From: Streptomyces sp. NBC_01775
GTDB lineage: Bacteria; Actinomycetota; Actinomycetes; Streptomycetales; Streptomycetaceae
DNA length: 64,000 nucleotides
NCBI RefSeq assembly: GCF_035917675.1
Contig: NZ_CP109104.1
Coordinates: 3,100,001 to 3,164,000, forward strand
Direction of reading: 5' to 3'
Under the pieces are notes generated by a model that saw only the letters and a list, made by a program, of their open reading frames with translations, was not told where the DNA came from and did no database searches. The position numbers were made by a program, and so were the translations under genes. Of the stretch, positions 27,801 through 35,433 are shown piece by piece; position 1 is the first letter of the stretch; each line of letters starts with the position of its first letter.

Positions 27801-28488
27801 CCATCACCAACTGGAGGCGCACGGCACGCCGTTCGGAAGGGCGCAGCACGGGCAGCACCAGCCCGGTCTCCGCCGCACGCTCGGCCGTCGCCTGCTCGTC
27901 CAGTCGCCGGGCGGGGCCCCGGCCGGGCGGCTGAAAGCCCTGAAGGGGGCGGAGCGCCCGCTGGAGCGGCAGCGTACGGGGCAGCGCGGTGGCGGCGGGA
28001 ACGCGTACAGGCACGGCCCGCCCGGTCCCGTACGCGCCGCGCGAGGCCCCGTGGGGCGCCCTGGACGAAGACCGCCCGGTATGAAGACTGGCGGTATCCG
28101 GTGGGCCGGTTTCCTCCTCGGGGGCAGCGCGGCTTCCGGCGGGATCATCGGCGGTATCCGGCAGTCCTGTGGGGGCCTGGCCGGATGCGGGCACCGACTG
28201 GTCCGGGCCGGGAGCGCCGGAGGGATCGCTGTCCGCCGGGTGCGCCGTCTGTGCCGGGGGGACGTGACGGGCCAGCCACAGGGCATCCGCCAGCTCCCGC
28301 GCGGTGATGCTCCCGTCCGGGCCGCCCGGCCCCGGGACCCCGGCCGCGCCCGCGCCCGTGCGCGGCCCCGTCCCCGTTCGCTCCGTCGCGCGGCGCAGCC
28401 GTTCGGCCAGCTCGGCGAACGGGCCGAGGGAACCGGCCGGTTGGCGGGACCCGGGCGACGGGGGTGGCGAGGGCGGCGGCCGGGTCAT
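24808..28488 (-). CDS. Fusion of vWA (SAV_2336-type), degenerate trypsin and VMAP-like C-terminal domain
   Basis: A 1226-residue fusion. Residues 1-600 parallel the separate vWA protein: ELADALWLARHV, vWA metal site near 230 (QLVMDLSSSTVLW), LVLSDCAGPLW, and NQDAFGTWARLLSG. From about 610 a trypsin fold follows (WANGFFIAPEWVV), but the His position reads VVSLPPPD, the Asp strand reads GSFGLFHVPG and the Ser loop reads PHPGGPLVD, so all three catalytic residues appear lost. The rest (about 850-1226) is the shared C-terminal domain with LPVDQWRVPP, LAAGYGLVLWRRHG and LVVLYDPPD. The start overlaps the MoxR stop (ATGA). It is probably a non-proteolytic adaptor or decoy in the complex. Confidence 0.88.
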   Translation of the reverse strand: MTRPPPSPPPSPGSRQPAGSLGPFAELAERLRRATERTGTGPRTGAGAAGVPGPGGPDGSITARELADALWLARHVPPAQTAHPADSDPSGAPGPDQSVPASGQAPTGLPDTADDPAGSRAAPEEETGPPDTASLHTGRSSSRAPHGASRGAYGTGRAVPVRVPAATALPRTLPLQRALRPLQGFQPPGRGPARRLDEQATAERAAETGLVLPVLRPSERRAVRLQLVMDLSSSTVLWQEALNELAQICTVTGAFTEVHTQYVREGPDGTLLASPERTGRGRARPAARLGDPTGRQLTLVLSDCAGPLWRDGRMQRLLHHWSLTVPVALVQPLPQRMWRRSHLPARPGILRRREGRVARLAFAPSDAASAPRGDALPVPVLALNQDAFGTWARLLSGSTGLSRPGAAGWVLPGHPSAGPRPPAAGREPADILRAFRTTASREAVQLAVCLSAVPLVLPVMQLVQRTMLSATGPEVMAEVVLSGLLRRAEDTHEGWYDADEGWYEFVPGVRETLLRSLPKGEAVLILKHLSEYVLRHFGRRARNFPAYAFARLTHTETRTIRHTETVAASALPPAFAEVPAAVVRRFEGGARRSVVRGPSRPPIVPMPRVREDPVRDAVREAMVRIERPEGDPSWANGFFIAPEWVVSLPPPDSSGEAVTVMTAQGRGLRADSAGPLEDGSFGLFHVPGADAPECLWLADFSEYSAIASPELTVFGWTEEEGLGLPGGGPVFRAVSSDSRYDRRPHPGGPLVDTREGVVVGMLGSVSDPLHWSAVPMALLERHPAAWGTALREHDLYHAGRLASGARNRHSSGPTATFPPPVLTPRTRADLYGILARLEPPADGAAVLTALRRAAPAAHLPDSPGQGAGGANWRDGAALLRSLDGDTKPGLLARYAAHVWAANERRGPQGPCDELHAWVERLGAMVPGEDGDERGLLRVLETGTAPERGYRGVLVEIDPADAYESGEPSHTWRVRMLHGDHSATTTHGSDRPRAREALGDALAEPLSAALALADIGEPGPGVRFVVPTQLLELPVDQWRVPPDGPPLGARYPVAVAPRTRDGASDRTFRWDGVQRGLGPELVPVPLRSDDEDIRAVYGRLTGAPANAVPVHCGSMDDGTGEGAEALQVALAAGYGLVLWRRHGGTHEGREEFRTEAYDLVRRAADADDLLDLVHSLRRHLHGERHPDTLWGRELVVLYDPPDARGEDSWPLSAPRLRRGNSRHGGPR

Positions 28489-29648
28489 CAGCGCGGTCCG
28501 CGCTCGCCGGAGTCGAGGGGGCGCATGAGCAGATGGGAGAGCCTTTCCCGGTCGATGTCCCGGCCTGTCGCGGCCTGCTGGGTCAGGTAGACGGCGTTGA
28601 GCAGCTGGTCGGCGGCGCGCAGTGAGCCGGGGCTGCTCGTGAGGAACGAGTGGATCAACTCCTCGCGTTCCGCCGCTCCCTCGTCCCCGAAGTGCGCGTG
28701 CACCATGGCGGCGAGGCGGTCGGCGCCCGCCTGGTCGTTGCCCGGCGAGGGCAGGTCGAGGTGCAGACAGCGGCGCAGCAGCGGCGCGGGGAAGTCACGC
28801 TCTCCGTTGCTGGTCATCACCACGAGGGGGAAAGCGCGGCACTGCACCCGGCCACCGGTGACCGTGGCGTGTACGCCGTCGTCGGTGAGCACCGGCGTCT
28901 CCGGCTCGCGGTCGGCGATCCGCTCCAGCTCGGGGAGGGTGAACTCGCCTTCCTCCAGGACGTTGAGCAGGTCGTTGGGCAGGTCGATGTCGCTCTTGTC
29001 CAGCTCGTCGATGAGCAGCACGCGTGGGCGCTCATAGGGGAGCAGGGCGGTGCCGAGGGGGCCGAGGCGCAGATAGCGGCCGATGCTCTGCCCGCCGCCG
29101 GGTCCGCCGCCCGCCTCTTGCCGGTGCTCGCGCTGTTGTCGGTGCGCGGGCTCTTGCTGCCGGTGCTCGCGCTGTTGCCGGTGCGCGGGCTCTTGCTGCG
29201 CCCCGGGCCCGTCCGCGGGCTCTGGCGCGTGGGTGCGGGCGAGCTGGCTGTCCTGGAGGCGGGCGATGGCGTCGTAGGCGTACAGCCCGTCCCGCAGCGT
29301 CGTACGGCTGACGACGGGCCAGCGCAGCACCCGGCCCAGCCCCAGCTCGTGCGCGAGCGCGTGCGCCAGCGTGGACTTGCCCGCGCCGGGGTCGCCGGTG
29401 ACCAGCAGCGGACGGCGCAGATACAGCGCCGCGTTGATCAGCTCCAGCTCCTCCTTCCGCCAGGCGGGGCGGGCCCCGGAGCGCGCGTTGAGACCGAGCC
29501 GACGGGTGGACTCCGTCCCGAGGGGCGGCACCTGCGTGAGCGGCGGGCCGCCGTCGAAAGCGCGCCACGGGGGCGGCGGCGGCAGCCGGTCGATTCCTTC
29601 GTGGGGCTCTGCGGTGCCCCGGAAGACGAACCAGTCGGGGACGCTCAC
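28488..29648 (-). CDS. MoxR-type AAA+ ATPase (copy 2)
   Basis: A 386-residue AAA+ ATPase closely similar to copy 1: Walker A GDPGAGKSTL near 84, Walker B LLIDELDKSD, sensor VMTSNGERDFP, and the shared LPNDLLNVLEEGEFTLPEL. GTG 29648 has GAGGAG six bases upstream; the frame runs much further but only through the protease gene in another frame. A Gln/His/Arg-rich insert of about 45 residues, partly two copies of a 13-residue repeat, separates the strand after Walker A from the Walker B strand and is absent from copy 1. Its stop overlaps the fusion gene start (ATGA). Confidence 0.93.
   Translation of the reverse strand: MSVPDWFVFRGTAEPHEGIDRLPPPPPWRAFDGGPPLTQVPPLGTESTRRLGLNARSGARPAWRKEELELINAALYLRRPLLVTGDPGAGKSTLAHALAHELGLGRVLRWPVVSRTTLRDGLYAYDAIARLQDSQLARTHAPEPADGPGAQQEPAHRQQREHRQQEPAHRQQREHRQEAGGGPGGGQSIGRYLRLGPLGTALLPYERPRVLLIDELDKSDIDLPNDLLNVLEEGEFTLPELERIADREPETPVLTDDGVHATVTGGRVQCRAFPLVVMTSNGERDFPAPLLRRCLHLDLPSPGNDQAGADRLAAMVHAHFGDEGAAEREELIHSFLTSSPGSLRAADQLLNAVYLTQQAATGRDIDRERLSHLLMRPLDSGERGPR
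29113..29200. repeat. 39-bp in-frame tandem repeat inside MoxR copy 2
   Basis: Two near-identical 39-bp units encode the 13-residue pattern QEPAHRQQREHRQ in the insert of the ATPase. Copy 1 lacks the insert, so this looks like a recent expansion in a surface loop. Confidence 0.8.
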
Positions 29649-29739
29649 GGATGGCTCCTCGTCGTTCGGTGCCGCTCTTGGCGGCCGGTGTGCGGAAATA
29701 CGTGACGGCGGGTGGACGGATGCGCAACGTGGCGGGTGG

Positions 29740-29827
29740 GCGGGTGCGCGTGACGGCAGGGGTGCGGGTGCACGTGACGGCAAGGGTGCGGGTGCGCGTA
29801 ACGGCAGAAGTGCGGGTGCGCGCGCGG
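29740..29827. repeat. 24-bp noncoding tandem repeat, 3.6 copies
   Basis: The unit GCGGGTGCGCGTGACGGCAGGGGT recurs at 29740, 29764, 29788 and in part at 29812, with one or two changes each. It fills half of the 193-bp gap between the protease stop (29842) and the MoxR start (29648), the only large gap within this part of the array. It could be slipped-strand expansion or a regulatory array. Confidence 0.85.
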
Positions 29828-29841
29828 ATTCTCCGGCCGGT

Positions 29842-32298
29842 TCACGGGGAGTCCAGCGGCTCGGTGAGGCCCGGGATGGGGCGGCGGGGGTCGTCGTAGA
29901 GGAGCGCCATGTGCTCGGCCCAGTACGCCGTCTCGTCGCCTCGGCTGACGCGCTCGCGCAGTGCGCGCAGCCGCTCCGGGAGCGCCGGGGCGTGCCGGGC
30001 GTCGCGGACCAGCTGTGCCGCTTTGTCGAGAAGCGGGCTGCAAACCTCGCCCTCGCACTCGTCCGGGTGAGGCTCGTGGTCGCTCCAGAGCGCGAGGCCG
30101 TAACCGGCGCTGAGGACTTCCCGCAATGCCTCCGGGCCGCCACTGCTCGTACGGCACAGCACCGGTACGGCACGGTCGGGCGCGCCCACGAGCGGACCGT
30201 GGTCCGGGGGCAGGTGCAGGGTGAGGGCTTCGAGGGCACCTTCGAGTGCGGCGTGCCAGCGCTTCTCCCAGGCGGCGCCGGGCGCGAGGTGCGACCCTCC
30301 GGACGCGGGGTGGGCTCCCCCGATCGCTTGGCGGGTCCCTCCGGCCGGGTGCGATCCTCCGAACGCGCCGTACACCGCCTCCCCCGCGCCGGGCACCTCC
30401 TCGTGCGGCTCCCCCACGCGGGCCGCGTCGCGCAGCACGACCTGCCGGTGCACGCCGAAGAGCCGGTCCTCGGGGCGGGGGCGCAGTCCGCGCGGGACCA
30501 GGTCGGGCCGCCACAGATGGACCCCGAGGCCGAAGTGTTCGACGGGTGCCGCCAGTTCGAGGCGGGCGCGCCGCCGGTCGGTGTCCACCCGGGCGAATGC
30601 CTCCCGCAGCGGCTGCGCGAGCTGGAGCGGCAGCTCCTGGCGGGTGGCGCCCTGCCCCGACTCCCGCCGGGCACCGGCGCGCACGCTCTCGGGGCCGCCG
30701 GTCCAGGTCCATATGCGCCAGTAGAAGCGCGTGGTCTCCCGCGTCGGGCCCTCGCCGCGCGGGTAGATCGCGCGCTCCAGCTCGACGGCCACCACGGGCC
30801 CGCCGTCCCGCGCGTCGGCTTCCCGCAGGACAGGGCAGGGCACGGTGGGCGGCTCGGACAGCGGCCCTGGCTCCTCGTACGGCGCCCGCGGCTCGGCGCG
30901 GGCATCCGGTCCCGCGTCGGCATCCGGCTCCGTGGAGGGGCCCGGCTCGATGGAAGGATCCGATTGCGCGTGGAGCCCCGATGGTGCCGCGTGAACACCC
31001 GGCTCCTCGTGAACACCCGGCTCCGCGTAAGCGTCCGGCTCCGCATAGGCGTCCGACTCCAGCTCCGCCGCCCAGGCGGCCCGCTCCAGTGCCGCGCGCC
31101 GCGCCGGGGGCAGCCGCTGGGCCCTCTCGTGCACCCAGTCCAGCAACGCGGCGGACTTCCCGGGCGCTTCGGCCGCGCACTCGGCCGCGACCGAGGACAG
31201 GTAGTGCAAGAAGGCCATTTCCTCGCCCTCCGGGCTCTCGTAGAGCCAGCCGTGGCCGTCCCGCCAGTCGTGCTGGGCCGCCGCGTCCATCCACAGCGAC
31301 TCCTCTCCCAGCACCCTCTCGACGTGGAACGCCACCGCGGAGGGGTGGCCGGGCGGAGGAAGTTCGGCCAGCAGCGCGAGGGCGGTCAGATGGTCGCGCG
31401 CGCTCCAGCCGTCCTCGATGCCCTCGCCGTGCCAGCCGCGGTGAAGGGTCTCCTGCGCCGCGGCCCAGGAGACGCTCACCGTCCGGGGCGTCGACTGTCC
31501 GTGAAAGCCGCCCGGAGCGCCTCCCGCCCGTCCGCCGGGGCGGCGCGAAGACGGGGAGCGCCGCTCGCGGCGGGCGGCGGGGGCGGGCCGGCGCGGGTCG
31601 TGCCACCGGTCGTGCGCGAGGATGAGCGCGCGGTACGGGTCATCGCCCAGGCCGCCCCCGCCGCCTGTGGTCGCGGCGCCCGTGAAGCCGCGCAGGGCGG
31701 TCGTGACGATGGCGAGGCCGCCGTCCTTGCCGCGCCGCTGCGCCTTGACGATCCCGGCAACCGCGCCCCTGTCGAGGTCGAGCACGGGACCCCCCGAGGC
31801 GCCGGACGGGATCGCCGCGTCGGGCCCGAGCAGCGCCCCGTAGGTGCCGTCGCCGCCGCTGACCGCGCACCGGCCGCTCCACGGCTGCGGGCCGGCGCCG
31901 TCCTCCGGCACACGCCAGCCGTGCGCCTCGACCTGGAAGGGCCGGTCGCAGCGGTCGGTCAGCCACACACACGGGTGCGCCACGTCCTCCAGCACCCGTA
32001 CGAGTGCCAGGTCCTGCTCGGGCGCCTGTGTGGCGGTGTCCGAGAGCAGGTACCCCACGCGTGCGGGGACCCTGCCGTGCGCGCCGTGCACCATGAACGT
32101 CCCCGTGTCGCCGACTCCCAGCCGTCCCATCACCACGTGCGCGCAGGTGAGCACCCAGCCGGGCGCGACGAAGAAGCCGCTGCCCCACATGATGTCCTGG
32201 GCCCGGCGCGGTGCCCCGGCTCCCGCCTCGGGCGTGGTGCCGGGACCGAGCCATACCGTGGCTCGGCTGACCAGCGCCTCCAGCCTGCCTGCGCTCAT
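29842..32298 (-). CDS. Trypsin-like serine protease with conserved C-terminal VMAP-like domain (copy 2, active triad)
   Basis: An 818-residue protein with catalytic His54 (WVLTCAHVV), Asp96 (QDLALVRV) and Ser168 (GASGGPVLD). The middle (about 330-400) has LLAELPPPGHPSAVAFHVER, then a Pro/Glu/Asp-rich linker of about 70 residues built on a repeated AYAEP/VHEEP pattern, then the shared C-terminal domain with APVEHFGLGVHLW, VLSAGYGLALWSD and MALLYDDP. The ATG at 32298 overlaps the TGA of the CU044_2847 gene (ATGA), so it is translationally coupled. No signal peptide. In ternary systems the protease is the effector released or activated by the MoxR/vWA pair; this is inference. Confidence 0.9.
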   Translation of the reverse strand: MSAGRLEALVSRATVWLGPGTTPEAGAGAPRRAQDIMWGSGFFVAPGWVLTCAHVVMGRLGVGDTGTFMVHGAHGRVPARVGYLLSDTATQAPEQDLALVRVLEDVAHPCVWLTDRCDRPFQVEAHGWRVPEDGAGPQPWSGRCAVSGGDGTYGALLGPDAAIPSGASGGPVLDLDRGAVAGIVKAQRRGKDGGLAIVTTALRGFTGAATTGGGGGLGDDPYRALILAHDRWHDPRRPAPAARRERRSPSSRRPGGRAGGAPGGFHGQSTPRTVSVSWAAAQETLHRGWHGEGIEDGWSARDHLTALALLAELPPPGHPSAVAFHVERVLGEESLWMDAAAQHDWRDGHGWLYESPEGEEMAFLHYLSSVAAECAAEAPGKSAALLDWVHERAQRLPPARRAALERAAWAAELESDAYAEPDAYAEPGVHEEPGVHAAPSGLHAQSDPSIEPGPSTEPDADAGPDARAEPRAPYEEPGPLSEPPTVPCPVLREADARDGGPVVAVELERAIYPRGEGPTRETTRFYWRIWTWTGGPESVRAGARRESGQGATRQELPLQLAQPLREAFARVDTDRRRARLELAAPVEHFGLGVHLWRPDLVPRGLRPRPEDRLFGVHRQVVLRDAARVGEPHEEVPGAGEAVYGAFGGSHPAGGTRQAIGGAHPASGGSHLAPGAAWEKRWHAALEGALEALTLHLPPDHGPLVGAPDRAVPVLCRTSSGGPEALREVLSAGYGLALWSDHEPHPDECEGEVCSPLLDKAAQLVRDARHAPALPERLRALRERVSRGDETAYWAEHMALLYDDPRRPIPGLTEPLDSP

Positions 32299-32858
32299 CC
32301 GCCCTGCGGGGCCGTGGTGCCTTGGGGAGGCGTGCCGTGCGGGGCAGTGGCACCTTCCGGCTGCGGGCGCGGATCCGGAACCGGCGCGGGACCGGCTCCC
32401 GGAACCGGACCGGTGTGCGGCGCCACATCCGGTAGCGGCACGGGGTCCCTGACGGTGGCCTTGCGCCAGGTGAGGGTGACGGAAACCGCCGCCTTGGCCT
32501 CACCTTCCGCGAGAACCGCCGCGAGTGCCTTGCCCGACTTCACGGCCAGCTCGACGCCGAAGGTGGCGCTGACCTCGTCCGGCGCCGCCTCCTGCGCCGC
32601 GGCGAGCACCGCCGAACCGACGCCGCTGATCACCTCGTTGAGCTGTCGGGCCCGTGCGATGAGCTGGTCACGCGTGCCGACATCGTCGAACTGGAATTCC
32701 TCCGTCTCCTCAGGCGCCTCGCCGTCGTCCAGGACATGCACCCGAGCCAGCACGGTCTCCCCGCCCGGCAGCGTGATCTCCCTGATCTCCCGCTCCACCA
32801 CTCCCCCTAGTCCGCCATTCAGGCCCCGACTCCCTTGCCCCGAGCCCATATTGAACAT
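32295..32858 (-). CDS. CU044_2847 family protein
   Basis: A 187-residue protein. The core VEREIREITLPGGETVLARV, then VISGVGSAVLAAAQEAAPDEV and FGVELAVKSGKALAAVLAEG, and AAVSVTLTWRK matches the CU044_2847 family, whose members accompany trypsin-like proteases in actinobacterial conflict loci. The last 50 residues are Pro/Gly-rich and look disordered. ATG 32858 has AGGGGG seven bases upstream; a GTG nearer the conserved core is possible but poorly placed. As the first gene of the array, it may be the sensor or regulator of the protease. Function is unknown. Confidence 0.8.
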   Translation of the reverse strand: MFNMGSGQGSRGLNGGLGGVVEREIREITLPGGETVLARVHVLDDGEAPEETEEFQFDDVGTRDQLIARARQLNEVISGVGSAVLAAAQEAAPDEVSATFGVELAVKSGKALAAVLAEGEAKAAVSVTLTWRKATVRDPVPLPDVAPHTGPVPGAGPAPVPDPRPQPEGATAPHGTPPQGTTAPQGG

Positions 32859-32945
32859 CTCCGCGCCCCCTCGCGCGACCGTGCCGGTACGGGCGGAACA
32901 CATTCGCGCAGGCGTCAAGCGGCGGGGTACACAGGCGACATGGCT

Positions 32946-32977
32946 GTATGGGTGAGGTCGCACGACCTCACCCATAC
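32946..32977. terminator. Perfect 15-bp dyad between PadR gene and the conflict array
   Basis: GTATGGGTGAGGTCG and its exact complement flank two bases. It lies 31 bp past the PadR gene stop and 88 bp upstream of the first array gene. It fits a terminator for the PadR operon, but the position also suits an operator for the array. Confidence 0.6.
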
Positions 32978-33007
32978 GGGTGAATCAAGCCCGGACGAGG
33001 GCCGGGG

Positions 33008-34117
33008 TCAGCTCTGGTGGCCGTTGTTGTGCCGGCCACCGTCTCCGGGGCGGAGTACGGCGCCGATGTGGGCGGCGGCCGTGGACAGGTGACGGCGTAC
33101 GTCGCGGAGCTGGTCGTCGGTCAACCCGTGGTCGCGGGCCGCGTCTCGGATGTCGTCACGGAAGCGGTCGAGGAGGCGTTCGAGGTCGCGGGCCGGGTCC
33201 CCGGAGGCGGGCACGGCGTCCCGCAGGTGCGCTTCAGCCGACGCCTGTGCGGCCTTCTGCGCAGCGGTCCGCGCGGCATCCGGTGCGGCCTCCGGGGGAG
33301 CATCCGGTGCGGCGCCCGTGTCGCCGCCGTCGGCCGGGCGGGGGCGGGCGTACGGGGGCCATGCCGTCGCCTGGCCGGTGACGCGGCCCAGGTTGCCCAT
33401 CTCGCGGGCGAGTTCGGACATGCCGTCGCGGACGGCGCCCGGCCAGTCGCCCGACCGCATGCGGGCCTGGACCTGGTCCTGCACCTGGCGGGCGACCCGC
33501 TGGACCTCCTCCACCGCGGCCGTGTGGGCCTCGCGCTCCTTCTTGGCCTGGCGCCTGGCCTGCTGAGCCTCCTCCTTGGCCTTGCGGGCCTGCTCCTTCC
33601 ACTCGTCCTTGGCCCGCCGCATCTCCTCCTTGGCCTGCCGCCAGGTCTCCCAATCGCCCCAGTCGGCCTCCTTGCCCCAATCACGGTCCCAGGCACCGGA
33701 GGACGCGGATTTACGACCCCGGTCCGCGCCGCGCGCGTCGCGGGCCTGCTCGCGCATCTCGCGGCGCAGGTCGCTCGCCGAGCCGCTGACGTCCTCGCGG
33801 ATGTCGGCGGCGAGCGCCGCGAGCGAGTCCCGGATCTCGACTTCGAGTTCGGCCAGCTCGGCCTGCCTGTCGGCGAGTTCGGCGCGGCCCTCCTTGGTGA
33901 TCGCGTATACCTTGCGGCCACCCTCGGTCGTGTGACTGACCAGCCCCTCGGCCTCCAGTTTCGCCAGCCGGGGGTAGACAGTGCCGGCGGACGGCGCGTA
34001 CAGCCCCTGGAAACGCTCCTCCAGGAGCCGGATCACCTCGTAGCCGTGTCGGGGTGCCTCGTCGAGCAGCATCAGCAGGTAGAGGCGCAGACGGCCGTGC
34101 GCGAAGACGGGGGGCAT
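33008..34117 (-). CDS. PadR-family regulator with long coiled-coil extension
   Basis: A 369-residue regulator. The first 90 residues are a PadR winged helix: LRLYLLMLLDEAPRHGYEVI, GLYAPSAGTVYPRLAKLE, GLV and GGRKVYAITKEG. After this comes a very long charged helical region (EMREQARDARGADRG..., WKEQARKAKEEAQQAR), much longer than ordinary PadR proteins, and a C-terminal segment LERLLDRFRDDIRDAARDHG that may help dimerise. ATG 34117 follows the DUF4097 stop by one base with AAGGA upstream, so the two genes are co-transcribed. Autoregulation through the dyad at 35278-35308 is likely. Confidence 0.92.
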   Translation of the reverse strand: MPPVFAHGRLRLYLLMLLDEAPRHGYEVIRLLEERFQGLYAPSAGTVYPRLAKLEAEGLVSHTTEGGRKVYAITKEGRAELADRQAELAELEVEIRDSLAALAADIREDVSGSASDLRREMREQARDARGADRGRKSASSGAWDRDWGKEADWGDWETWRQAKEEMRRAKDEWKEQARKAKEEAQQARRQAKKEREAHTAAVEEVQRVARQVQDQVQARMRSGDWPGAVRDGMSELAREMGNLGRVTGQATAWPPYARPRPADGGDTGAAPDAPPEAAPDAARTAAQKAAQASAEAHLRDAVPASGDPARDLERLLDRFRDDIRDAARDHGLTDDQLRDVRRHLSTAAAHIGAVLRPGDGGRHNNGHQS

Positions 34118-34118
34118 T

Positions 34119-35168
34119 TCACAGGTCCTTCGCGGGAGTGGCGGGTGTGGTGCTGTGGGCGTCGGATGCCCGTGGGGCGGGGGGCTCGCCAAGGTCACCC
34201 GCGCCCCCCGGATCGTCAAGGCCGTCCGGGGAACCCGGATCGCCGGAGCTCTCCGGAACACCCGGACCGGGCCGGGCCCACCGGCCGCCGTCGCCCTCCC
34301 CGTCCTCGTCCCCGGGCTCCTCGCCAAGGCCCTCCCCCGGGCCCTTGACGGGACGGCGCAGGAGTGCGAGCCCGCCGGAGAGCGTGACGGCGCTCAGGGT
34401 GCCGCGGCCTGCGCCCAGGACGCCGGTCGCGTGCTGGTCGCCCCATGAGCCCGAGATCTTCAGCTCGTCGAAGGCACTGGAGAGCGCGCCGCTGGTGGTC
34501 TTGGCGTCCACCTCGGTGTCCGCGTCCCCCGGCAGCCGGATCGCCAGTTCGCCGGAGACGCTGGAGAGCCGGATCTCGCTGGGCTCCCCCGCTCCGCTCC
34601 GCAGGTCGAGGATCATCGCGCCACTGACGGAGTCGGCCTTGATCGGGCTGCCACTGCCGTCGATGAAGGTCAGGTCGCCCGACACGGAGTGGAAACGCAG
34701 CCCGCCGGAGAGTCGCTGGGCCTCCACGCTGCCCGAGACGGTCTCGGTGAAGACCGGTCCCGACAGGCCGACGAGCGTCGCGTCACCGGATACTCCGCGC
34801 AAGTCCGTACGGCCGCGCACTCCGGAGACGACGGCGCTGGCTCCGACCACCCCCACCGACAGCCGGGCCCGCGCGGGAACGGAGACCGAGACCTCCACGT
34901 CGCGCCGCCAGCCCTTGCGGTCCAGCCACTTGAGGAAGCCCTTCCAGGGCAGGTCCTCATAGGCGACGACGAGCTTGCCGTCCTCGCACCGCACGTGCAG
35001 CGGCGGGCCCTCAAGGCGGCTGATCTCGACACGGGTGGTCGGCTCATCGCTGCCGACGACGTTCACGGTTCCGTTGACGACCCGCACATGCAGCTCGTTC
35101 ACGGTCTCTTCGAAGTCGATCTGCCGAGGTTCGGAGATCTTCCACGAACGGTCCTCGGATACGGGCAC
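34119..35168 (-). CDS. DUF4097-family beta-strand repeat (adhesin-like) protein
   Basis: A 349-residue protein. The core (about 20-260) is a series of short beta-solenoid-like repeats containing VSGD/VSGS/VSGEL steps (RGVSGDATLVG, TVSGSVEAQRL, HSVSGDLTFI, DSVSGAMILD), the mark of DUF4097 proteins. There is no signal peptide or membrane helix, so it is probably cytoplasmic. The last 70 residues are Gly/Pro/Asp-rich. GTG 35168 with GGGGAG upstream is clearly better than earlier in-frame codons. It precedes the PadR gene; this pairing is common in streptomycetes but its role is not known. Confidence 0.9.
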   Translation of the reverse strand: MPVSEDRSWKISEPRQIDFEETVNELHVRVVNGTVNVVGSDEPTTRVEISRLEGPPLHVRCEDGKLVVAYEDLPWKGFLKWLDRKGWRRDVEVSVSVPARARLSVGVVGASAVVSGVRGRTDLRGVSGDATLVGLSGPVFTETVSGSVEAQRLSGGLRFHSVSGDLTFIDGSGSPIKADSVSGAMILDLRSGAGEPSEIRLSSVSGELAIRLPGDADTEVDAKTTSGALSSAFDELKISGSWGDQHATGVLGAGRGTLSAVTLSGGLALLRRPVKGPGEGLGEEPGDEDGEGDGGRWARPGPGVPESSGDPGSPDGLDDPGGAGDLGEPPAPRASDAHSTTPATPAKDL

Positions 35169-35277
35169 GGCTGACTCCCCAGACTTGAGCGCTGAACGCT
35201 GAGTGCTTCGGCGTACAGCTGCGCCTCGGCGGACGCGGACTGCGGACGGATACGGAACGCGACAACGACGGACAACG

Positions 35278-35322
35278 ACATATCGCGTCTCCGGGAGACA
35301 CGATATGTCGCGTATCGCGATA
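35278..35322. promoter_or_regulatory. Operator-like dyads upstream of the DUF4097-PadR operon
   Basis: ACATATCGCGTCTCC-G-GGAGACACGATATGT (35278-35308) is a 31-bp dyad with one mismatched pair. Immediately after it lies a second palindrome, TATCGCGATA (35313-35322). Both are AT-richer than their surroundings and lie 110-155 bp upstream of the GTG at 35168. They are good candidates for binding by the operon's own PadR protein. The remaining 35169-35277 and 35323-35433 show no gene. Confidence 0.65.
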
Positions 35323-35433
35323 TCCGCAAGGCTCGGTCCGCTGCCCGTCAGGCCGGGGGGTTCATCCGAAGGCCATCCGGGAGAGCGCCAGGGCCCGGCC
35401 CAGGACGGTGCCGGGAGATTCGCCAGAAGAGGC

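Noticed and set aside
29649..31046. N-terminal extension of MoxR copy 2 to 852 residues
   Set aside because: It would read through the protease gene in another frame with Arg/Ser-rich sequence; GTG 29648 has a good ribosome site and aligns with copy 1.
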